64,000 nt of DNA from Streptomyces sp. CB02261. Its GTDB lineage: Bacteria; Actinomycetota; Actinomycetes; Streptomycetales; Streptomycetaceae. Under the pieces are notes generated by a model. The model searched no databases, was not told where the DNA came from, and saw nothing but the letters and a program-made list of their open reading frames with translations. A program made the position numbers and the translations under genes. Below are positions 58,565 through 64,000 of the stretch, one piece after another. The stretch's first letter is position 1, and each line of letters begins with the position of its first letter. The stretch spans positions 334,134 through 398,133 of the forward strand of contig NZ_LIVX01000005.1 of the NCBI RefSeq assembly GCF_001905665.1, given 5' to 3'.

Positions 58565-59968
58565 ATGCCGACGCCCGAGGCCGCCGGCGTCCCCGGACGC
58601 CGGGCCGTACGTTTCCCCGTCGTCGACCCGGCCACCGGGGAGACCTTCGACGAGGCCCCCGACCAGCAGCCGGGCGAGTTGGACGACGTGGTCGCCCGCG
58701 CCCGGCGAGCCTGGCACGGCTGGCGCGCCGACCCCGACGCCCGCACCGCCGCGTTGCGTGGCGCGGCCGACGCCGTGGAGGCGGCCGGCGCCGACCTGGC
58801 CCGGTTGCTCACCCGGGAACAGGGAAAGCCGCTGGCCGAGTCGTACGCGGAGGTCACCCGTACGGCGGCCCGCCTGCGCTACTTCGCGGACCTGACGCCC
58901 CGGACCCGCCGGATCGCCGACGGCCGGCCCGTCCGCAGCGAGATCCGCTGGCGCCCCCTCGGACCCGTCGCCGCGATCGTGCCGTGGAACTTCCCCCTCC
59001 AGCTCGCGGCGGCGAAGTTCGCGCCCGCGCTCGCCGCGGGCAACACCATGGTCCTCAAACCGTCGCCGTTCACTCCGCTCGCCACCCGCATGCTCGGCTC
59101 CGTCCTCGCCACCGTCCTGCCGGAGGACGTACTGACGGTCGTCACCGGGCGCGAACCCCTCGGTGCCCGCCTTGCGTCCCACCCGGGCATCCGCCATGTC
59201 ACCTTCACCGGTTCGCCGCCCACCGGGCGGGCCGTCGCCGGAGCGGCGGCGGCCTCGCTCGCGCGGGTCACCCTGGAGCTCGGCGGCAACGACGCCGCCG
59301 TCCTGCTGGACGACGTCGACGTGGACCGGATCGCGGACCGGCTGTTCCGGGCCGCGTTCCGCAACTGCGGGCAGGTCTGCATGGCGGTCAAACGCGTCTA
59401 CGTACCGGCCCGCCTGCACGCCGAGGTCGTCGAAGCGCTCGCCCAGCGCGCGAAGACCATCGCCGTCGGACCCGGCCTCGACCCCGAGACGCGCCTGGGA
59501 CCGGTCAACAACGCCCCGCAGCTGGCCCGGGTCGTACAGGTCACGGAACAGGCACTGGCGGACGGCGCCCGGGCGGCTTCCGGCGGCCACCGCCTGGACG
59601 GGCCGGGGTACTTCTTCGCTCCCACGATCCTCACCGACGTCAGACCCGACAGTGCGGTGGTCACCGAGGAGCAGTTCGGACCGGTGCTGCCGGTGCTGCC
59701 GTACCGGAACCTCGACGATGCCGTCGACGCGGCCAACGGCACCCGTTTCGGACTGGGCGGCTCCGTGTGGGGCACCGATCTCGACCGGGCGGAGGCAGTG
59801 GCCGAACGGCTCGAATGCGGCACGGCCTGGATCAACCACCACGCCGAACTGTCCCTCGCCCAGCCCTTCGCAGGTGTCAAGGACAGCGGAGTCGGCGTCG
59901 CGGGCGGCCCGTGGGGGCTCTACGGCAACCTCCGGCCGTTCGTCGTCCACCGCCCGGAGGAGGCATGA
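58565..59968 (+). CDS. Aldehyde dehydrogenase in the mfnB operon
   Basis: 467 residues of the ALDH superfamily. Motifs: PLGPVAAIVPWNFPLQLAAA, GNTMVLKPSPFTPLATRML, HVTFTGSPPTGRAVAGAAA, LELGGNDAAVLLDDVDVDRI (catalytic Glu), FRNCGQVCMAVKRVY (catalytic Cys) and PFAGVKDSGVGVAGGP. It oxidises an aldehyde with NAD(P)+. In this operon the expected substrate is a furan aldehyde, giving a furoic acid. It begins eight bases after the mfnB stop and overlaps the alcohol dehydrogenase start by ATGA. No strong ribosome binding site precedes its ATG, so coupling to mfnB is likely. Confidence 0.9.
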   Translation: MPTPEAAGVPGRRAVRFPVVDPATGETFDEAPDQQPGELDDVVARARRAWHGWRADPDARTAALRGAADAVEAAGADLARLLTREQGKPLAESYAEVTRTAARLRYFADLTPRTRRIADGRPVRSEIRWRPLGPVAAIVPWNFPLQLAAAKFAPALAAGNTMVLKPSPFTPLATRMLGSVLATVLPEDVLTVVTGREPLGARLASHPGIRHVTFTGSPPTGRAVAGAAAASLARVTLELGGNDAAVLLDDVDVDRIADRLFRAAFRNCGQVCMAVKRVYVPARLHAEVVEALAQRAKTIAVGPGLDPETRLGPVNNAPQLARVVQVTEQALADGARAASGGHRLDGPGYFFAPTILTDVRPDSAVVTEEQFGPVLPVLPYRNLDDAVDAANGTRFGLGGSVWGTDLDRAEAVAERLECGTAWINHHAELSLAQPFAGVKDSGVGVAGGPWGLYGNLRPFVVHRPEEA

Positions 59969-61077
59969 CCTTGAAGTTCCCGGCGGCTGTACTGCGCGCG
60001 TACGAGGACCCGTTCACGGTCGAGGAGGTGACCCTGCGGACGGAACCCGCCGCCGGCGAGATCCTGGTCGAGATCGCAGGCTCCGGGATGTGCAGGACCG
60101 ATCTCGCGGTCCGGCGATCCGCCGGCCGCAGCCCCCTGCCCGCGGTCCTCGGCCACGAGGGCTCCGGGGTCGTGGTGCGGACGGGCGGGGGCCCCGACGC
60201 CGTGGTCGACGTGGGTGACCACGTCGTGCTGAGCTTCGACTCCTGCGGGCGCTGCCGGAACTGTCTCGGCGCGGCCCCCGCCTACTGCGACCTCTTCGCC
60301 TCCCTCAACCTCTTCGGAGGACGCGAGGAGGAACCGCCGCGGTTCACCGACGCGACCGGTAAGGCACTGGCCCCCCGTTGGTTCGGGCAGTCCTCGTTCG
60401 CCGCGTACGCGCTCGTTCCGGCCCGCAACGCCGTCCGGGTCGACCCCACGCTGCCGCTCGAACTGCTCGGGCCCCTCGGCTGCGGCTTCCTCACCGGCGC
60501 CGGAGCCGTGCTGAACACCTTCGGGGCGGGCCCCGGCGATACCCTGACGGTCCTCGGGGCCGGAGCCGTGGGCCTGGCCGCGGTGATGGCGGCCACCGCC
60601 GTCGGCGTACGGACCGTGGCCGTCGACCGGCATCCGCAACGGCTCGCCCTGGCCGAACGGTTCGGCGCGATCCCCCTGCCCGCCGGAACGGCCGGACTGC
60701 CGGAACTGATCCGTCGGCTGACCGACGGCGGAGCACAGTACGCCCTGGACACCACGGCCTCGGCCCCGCTCATCAACGACGCCCTCCAGTCGCTGCGCCC
60801 CACCGGCAGCCTCGGTCTGGTGGCACGCCTCCACACCGCGCTGCGACTTGAACCGGGCACGCTCGACCGAGGCCGCAGCATCCGCCACATCTGCGAAGGG
60901 GACGCCGTACCCGGACTGCTGATACCCAGGCTGACCGGGCTGTGGCAGGCAGGACGCTTCCCCTTCGACCAGCTCATCCGCACCTACCCGCTGGCCGACG
61001 TCAACGAGGCCGAGCGTGACTGCGACGCGGGCCGCGTGGTCAAACCCGTCCTCCTCCCGGAGGGGACAAGCCGATGA
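59965..61077 (+). CDS. Zinc-dependent alcohol dehydrogenase in the mfnB operon
   Basis: 370 residues of medium-chain ADH. Catalytic zinc: Cys in GSGMCRTDLAVRR and His-Glu in AVLGHEGSGVV. Structural zinc: SCGRCRNCLGAAPAYC. The Rossmann motif is LTVLGAGAVGLAAVMAATAV. The opening (FPAAVLRAYEDPFTVEEVTL) and GFLTGAGAVLNTFGAGPGDT resemble aryl/benzyl-alcohol dehydrogenases. It would interconvert a furan-methanol and its aldehyde. Start overlaps ALDH stop by ATGA, and its own stop overlaps the methyltransferase start by ATGA. RBS GGAGGAGG lies two to three bases before the ATG. Confidence 0.9.
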   Translation: MTLKFPAAVLRAYEDPFTVEEVTLRTEPAAGEILVEIAGSGMCRTDLAVRRSAGRSPLPAVLGHEGSGVVVRTGGGPDAVVDVGDHVVLSFDSCGRCRNCLGAAPAYCDLFASLNLFGGREEEPPRFTDATGKALAPRWFGQSSFAAYALVPARNAVRVDPTLPLELLGPLGCGFLTGAGAVLNTFGAGPGDTLTVLGAGAVGLAAVMAATAVGVRTVAVDRHPQRLALAERFGAIPLPAGTAGLPELIRRLTDGGAQYALDTTASAPLINDALQSLRPTGSLGLVARLHTALRLEPGTLDRGRSIRHICEGDAVPGLLIPRLTGLWQAGRFPFDQLIRTYPLADVNEAERDCDAGRVVKPVLLPEGTSR

Positions 61078-62063
61078 GCGAGGCACACAGCACCGCGGCC
61101 CCACCACGTCCGACCAGCGGACACCTCACACCCCCCACTCCCGCCGACGGAGGAGACATGACCCACACGACGCCGCAGAAGACAGACATGGAAGGCGTGG
61201 ACGGAGGTGTGGGACTGACCGCTCTCCTCGTAGCCGCGGCACGGGCGATCGAGACCCACCGCCACGACAGCCTGGCCCAGGACACCTACGCGGAACACTT
61301 CGTGCGCGCCGCTCCGGCATGCGCGGACTGGCCGGTACGCATCGAGCAGGTCCCGGCAGGGGACGACGACCCGCTGTGGGGCCGGTTCGCCCGGTACTTC
61401 GGCCTGCGCACCAGGGTCCTCGACGACTTCCTCCTCCGGTCGGTCCGCACGAACGCGCGCCAAGTGGTGCTGCTGGGAGCGGGGTTGGACACCCGCGCCT
61501 TCCGGCTGGACTGGCCGTCCGGCGTGGCGGTCTTCGAGATCGACAGGGCGGGCGTGCTGGCCTTCAAGGAGCAGGTACTGACGGACCTGTCGGCTGCCCC
61601 GAGGGTGCAGCGCCTCCTCGTACCGGTCGACCTGCGCGCGGACTGGGTCGGCGCGCTGACCACCGCCGGTTTCGACCCGGCCGCGCCGAGCGTCTGGCTG
61701 GCCGAGGGACTCCTCTTCTACCTGCCGGGTCCCGCCGAGACGTACCTCATCGACACGGTGGACAGGCTGACGACGGGAGGCAGCGCTCTGGCCTTCGAGG
61801 CCAAACTGGAGAAGGACCTGCTGGCGTACCGCGACAGCGCGATCTACACGGCGACGAGAGAGCAGATCGGCATCGACCTGCTCCGTCTCTTCGACACGGG
61901 ACCACGACCCGACTCCGCGGGCGACCTGACGGCCAGGGGATGGTCGATCTCGATGCACACGCCCTTCGACTTCACCCGCCTGCACCGACGCGGCCCCCTC
62001 CCCGAGCCGAACGACGCGCTGGAGGGAAACCGATGGGTGTTCGCGCACAAGCCCCGTGCCTGA
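61074..62063 (+). CDS. Class I methyltransferase (TCMP/LCMT family) in the mfnB operon
   Basis: 329 residues. A disordered Pro/Thr-rich start (residues 1-35; the ATG at 61158 is an alternative) precedes a leucine-carboxyl-methyltransferase-like domain. VGLTALLVAAARAIETHRHD, SAM motif VVLLGAGLDTRAFRLDWPSG V, FEIDRAGVLAFKEQVL, VWLAEGLLFYLPGPAETYLI DTV. The TCMP/LCMT class methylates oxygen, often on carboxyl or hydroxyl groups of polyketides and small molecules. The final gene of the four-gene operon, it would cap a furan acid or alcohol. A near-perfect hairpin follows. The N-terminus overlaps the alcohol dehydrogenase stop by ATGA. Confidence 0.88.
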   Translation: MSEAHSTAAPPRPTSGHLTPPTPADGGDMTHTTPQKTDMEGVDGGVGLTALLVAAARAIETHRHDSLAQDTYAEHFVRAAPACADWPVRIEQVPAGDDDPLWGRFARYFGLRTRVLDDFLLRSVRTNARQVVLLGAGLDTRAFRLDWPSGVAVFEIDRAGVLAFKEQVLTDLSAAPRVQRLLVPVDLRADWVGALTTAGFDPAAPSVWLAEGLLFYLPGPAETYLIDTVDRLTTGGSALAFEAKLEKDLLAYRDSAIYTATREQIGIDLLRLFDTGPRPDSAGDLTARGWSISMHTPFDFTRLHRRGPLPEPNDALEGNRWVFAHKPRA

Positions 62064-62094
62064 CGTCCGCAGCGCGCACACGACGACGCCCGCT

Positions 62095-62123
62095 CAGGGC
62101 CCGGCATTCCGTGCCAGGCCCTG
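62095..62123 (+). terminator. Terminator of the mfnB operon
   Basis: Twelve-base arms at 62095-62106 and 62112-62123 pair with one G-U-type mismatch, loop 5 bases. It sits 32 bases after the methyltransferase stop, between it and the convergent EF-hand gene. Confidence 0.6.
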
Positions 62124-62207
62124 GCCGCCGCCCGCTGCTCACCCCTCGCGGTTCTCCGCCCCGGTCACGGGCCGCACCCGCCACGAGACGGCCGCAGGCG
62201 GGACTTG

Positions 62208-62741
62208 TCAGACCGCTCGGGCAGCCACCAACTGGTCGCCCGGGATCCCGGCCAAGTCCGGCGCGTAGAAGTCCTCGATGCCGGCGGCCCACGTGGCCAC
62301 GGTGATGCGGTCCTCGGCGTCCGGGCCGAAGGCGTCGAACAGCGCGTGGATGTTCGACTCCTCGAAGCCGATCGCCGTCATCAGCGACACGAAGAGCGAG
62401 CGCTCGATCCAGCCGTCCCCGTCGGGGTCACCGAGTGCGGCGAGCGCCTCGGCGAACTCGGTGATCGTGGGACCGAAGCGCTCGGGGTCGAGCACGAACG
62501 GACGAAATTCGTCGACGGTGATCACACCGTCGCCGTTGGCGTCCAGTTCGGTGGCCAGCGTCGTCCAGTAGCGGCGGAACGCGGCGCGGATGGCGGCCTT
62601 GGCACCGTCGTCCGACGCGGCCGCCGCCTCCAGAACCCGGCCCGTCATGAGGTCGAAGTCGTCGGAGTCGATGACCCCGTTGTCGTTGGCGTCGAAGAGG
62701 GAGAAGACCAGCTCGACGCGCTTGGCGGCCTCAGTTCGCAT
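62208..62741 (-). CDS. EF-hand calcium-binding protein (CabB/calerythrin-like)
   Basis: 177 residues. Four EF-hands: loops DANDNGVIDSDD (17), DANGDGVITVDE (67), DPDGDGWIERSL (105), and a degenerate fourth around 136-148 (DAFGPDAEDRITV). The first three have canonical calcium ligands except for the end of the third. This matches Streptomyces calmodulin-like Cab/calerythrin proteins, which act as buffers or sensors. ATG 62741 is preceded by AGGTGACGG. It is divergent from the amylase-inhibitor gene. Confidence 0.88.
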   Translation of the reverse strand: MRTEAAKRVELVFSLFDANDNGVIDSDDFDLMTGRVLEAAAASDDGAKAAIRAAFRRYWTTLATELDANGDGVITVDEFRPFVLDPERFGPTITEFAEALAALGDPDGDGWIERSLFVSLMTAIGFEESNIHALFDAFGPDAEDRITVATWAAGIEDFYAPDLAGIPGDQLVAARAV

Positions 62742-62976
62742 ATCCGTCACCTGTCCTACGAGGCCCCTTGATCCAGGGCCTGGCTCAATGAGTGCCTCTA
62801 CGTAACAGTGCGAGAGGAGAGACGTGACGGTGAGGCGGTCGTTGCTAACCAAAGGAGTGAGTTCGCTGACAGTCACCACCCATCTTGCGTAGTGCAAGGC
62901 CTTTCAGTGCCGAGTTGGGCAGTTGAGCTGCACTTTACCGCTGAACGTCACGGACTGGCTGAAAAGCCATTCAGAA

Positions 62977-62988
62977 ACTTGCGCAAGT
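62977..62988. promoter_or_regulatory. Palindrome ACTTGCGCAAGT upstream of the amylase-inhibitor gene
   Basis: A 12-bp perfect palindrome with a central CG ends 14 bases before ATG 63003. LacI-family operators, including those of MalR-type maltose/amylase regulators of Streptomyces, have this CG-centred form. It could link the inhibitor to starch or maltose control. Based on motif form only. Confidence 0.4.
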
Positions 62989-63002
62989 CTGCAGGCGTCC
63001 CA

Positions 63003-63353
63003 ATGATGCGTGCCATGACAAACCTCATGGCACGCACGATGCGCCCCGCCGCCCTCGCCGCCACGGCTGTGGTCGCGCTCCTCATGGCCTTGACCGCCGC
63101 CCCGTCGGCCGGGGCGGCTGCCGAAGCCGCCGCTCCGGGGTGCGTGCAGTACCACTCGGGCTGGCGCTACACCAATGTCGTGAACGGCTGCGACTTCACC
63201 GTCGCCGTCACGGTCGAGTACACCGACGGTCAGGCCGCCCCCTGCCGCGTCATCGAGCCCGGCGCGTGGGCGACCTTCGCCGGATACGGGTCGCAGTTCA
63301 ACTACGCCACGGGGCTGCGGACCTGCGATCCCGCCACCGCGAGCGGCGTCTGA
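63003..63353 (+). CDS. Tendamistat-family alpha-amylase inhibitor
   Basis: 116 residues. A signal peptide (MRPAALAATAVVALLMALTA APSAGA) leads to a mature chain of about 75 residues. It has the tendamistat scaffold: GCVQYHSGWRYTNVVNGC with the inhibitory Trp-Arg-Tyr and the first Cys pair 16 residues apart. A second pair follows (PCRVIEPG ... GLRTC). Tendamistat binds animal alpha-amylases through the WRY turn. All four Cys and the WRY triad are kept, so it is expected to be active. It is exported. Starts at 63003, 63015 or 63027 all give a signal peptide. The promoter region carries the LacI-like palindrome. Confidence 0.85.
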   Translation: MMRAMTNLMARTMRPAALAATAVVALLMALTAAPSAGAAAEAAAPGCVQYHSGWRYTNVVNGCDFTVAVTVEYTDGQAAPCRVIEPGAWATFAGYGSQFNYATGLRTCDPATASGV

Positions 63354-63718
63354 GCCCCGACGCCTCCGAGAGCATGTGCGGCGCCGGGCGGTCCCAGTGC
63401 CAACCGGCGCCGCAGGGGGAGGATCAGATCCGCTATGCCCGCCTCGGTCTGCCCCATATGGATTCGGGACAGGGGAGTGGTGGCCGCCCGGATGCAGCGC
63501 GAGGACCGAGGTGTGCGAGACGCCGTCCCGCCGGGCGGGCGCGCGCGGCGCGCGTGAGGGACCCGCCCATCCTGACGTACCGGAGCCCCTCTCCGGATGT
63601 CCCGGCGTCAGGCCGGACAGCTACCCGAACGGCGGTTTATCCCGATCTGACACTGTTTTAGTCTCCCGGGAAGAGAAGCGGAAGCACTTCGCCCATCGGA
63701 CTCGAACCGGGAGGCTCC
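63354..63718. other. Noncoding stretch, nothing recognised
   Basis: About 365 bases between the amylase-inhibitor gene and the lipoprotein gene on the same strand. No supportable gene or strong hairpin seen. The lipoprotein ribosome binding site is at 63709-63714. Confidence 0.35.
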
Positions 63719-64000
63719 ATGCGCGGCCGGACGACTCGTCTCTGGAACAGGCCGGGGCGAGCGCTCCTCACGCTCATGCTCGTCTGCGCCGCCGCAGCCC
63801 CGTTGACCGGCTGCACCTCGGGCGACGACCCCAATCCGCCTTCGGACACCGAGGTGACCGCCGCAACGGCGGGGGACGGGCAGGAGACGGAGCAGGAGAC
63901 AGAGCAGGAAAGGCAGGACAGGGAACAGCGGGAGCGGGAGAACCGGCAGAAGGAGAAGGACGACGGGAGCTTCAGCCGGGCGGGCCGGCTCTCCGACGGT
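63719..64000 (+). CDS. Lipoprotein, truncated by the window end
   Basis: The frame is open from ATG 63719 to the last base (94 codons). RBS GGGAGG lies about four bases upstream. Signal peptide RALLTLMLVCAAAAPLTGC, with a perfect lipobox (LTGC, Cys32), so it is lipid-anchored to the membrane exterior. The next region is a long Glu/Gln/Arg-rich linker (ETEQETEQERQDREQRERE). The functional domain lies beyond the window, so no family can be given. Confidence 0.75.
   Translation, partial: MRGRTTRLWNRPGRALLTLMLVCAAAAPLTGCTSGDDPNPPSDTEVTAATAGDGQETEQETEQERQDREQRERENRQKEKDDGSFSRAGRLSDG

Noticed and set aside
57798..62063. mfnB operon considered as a gamma-butyrolactone or methylenomycin-furan (MmfL) locus.
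   Set aside because: No AfsA/MmfL-type synthase is present. The first gene is clearly MfnB, which forms the furan by a different reaction.

Overview
The window is high-GC actinobacterial DNA, almost certainly a Streptomyces chromosome or other linear Streptomyces replicon. The strongest evidence is a complete tap-tpg pair (telomere-associated protein and telomere terminal protein) at 9.3-12.4 kb and a complete whiE-type spore-pigment polyketide cluster at 28-36.5 kb. GTG starts, GC-rich hairpin terminators, ATGA-coupled operons, a TTA codon and multi-domain LuxR (LAL) regulation fit the same host. No telomere end lies inside the window.

Layout. 0-9 kb: HutD/Ves-like protein, a lipoprotein-like gene, small membrane proteins, VanZ, a DUF4230 protein, and a three-gene molybdenum hydroxylase operon of PaoABC (YagTSR) type without a Tat signal. 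9-12.4 kb: tap-tpg, with three 11-bp-spaced sites in front of tap. 12.4-24.4 kb: a loosely packed, decaying accessory stretch. It holds a VOC/TetR divergent pair with two operators, small hypothetical genes, a nonsense- and frameshift-inactivated DUF6193 gene, a frameshifted GNAT, an APH-like gene with a TTA codon, two transposase remnants that share an inverted 22-bp block, an orphan colicin-type immunity gene and a membrane-anchored Mrr nuclease. 24.4-27 kb: a RelE-like toxin-antitoxin candidate, a GC minisatellite and a DHA2 drug exporter. 27-36.5 kb: a secreted beta-helix protein, an O-methyltransferase, and whiE ORFI-VII with divergent ORFVIII. 36.6-39.5 kb: two aldo-keto reductases and an XRE regulator cut off after its HTH. 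39.5-43 kb: an McrBC type IV restriction system. 43-49 kb: P-loop kinase, a cis-prenyltransferase translationally coupled to a DUF2236-EF-hand fusion, and a TetR/imine-reductase pair with twin operators. 49.2 kb: initiator tRNA-Met. 49.9-55.3 kb: subtilisin-like protease and LAL regulator with a repeated N-terminus. 55.3-64 kb: YciI and thioesterase genes, a tightly coupled four-gene operon headed by an MfnB homologue, an EF-hand protein, a tendamistat-like alpha-amylase inhibitor, and a truncated lipoprotein at the edge.

How the genes work together. The whiE cluster makes an aromatic polyketide: KS-alpha, CLF and ACP build the chain, two cyclases and a cupin protein shape it, and the FAD hydroxylase, possibly with the nearby O-methyltransferase, tailors it. 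McrBC and Mrr are modification-dependent DNA defences. The strongest candidate for an undescribed system is mfnB-ALDH-ADH-methyltransferase (57.8-62.1 kb). MfnB normally makes the furan precursor of methanofuran, and here it is joined to oxidation, reduction and methylation enzymes, which suggests a small furan metabolite. The second candidate is the cis-prenyltransferase plus MpaB/Lcp-like oxygenase-EF-hand fusion (44.9-47.3 kb). All functions are read from sequence only.
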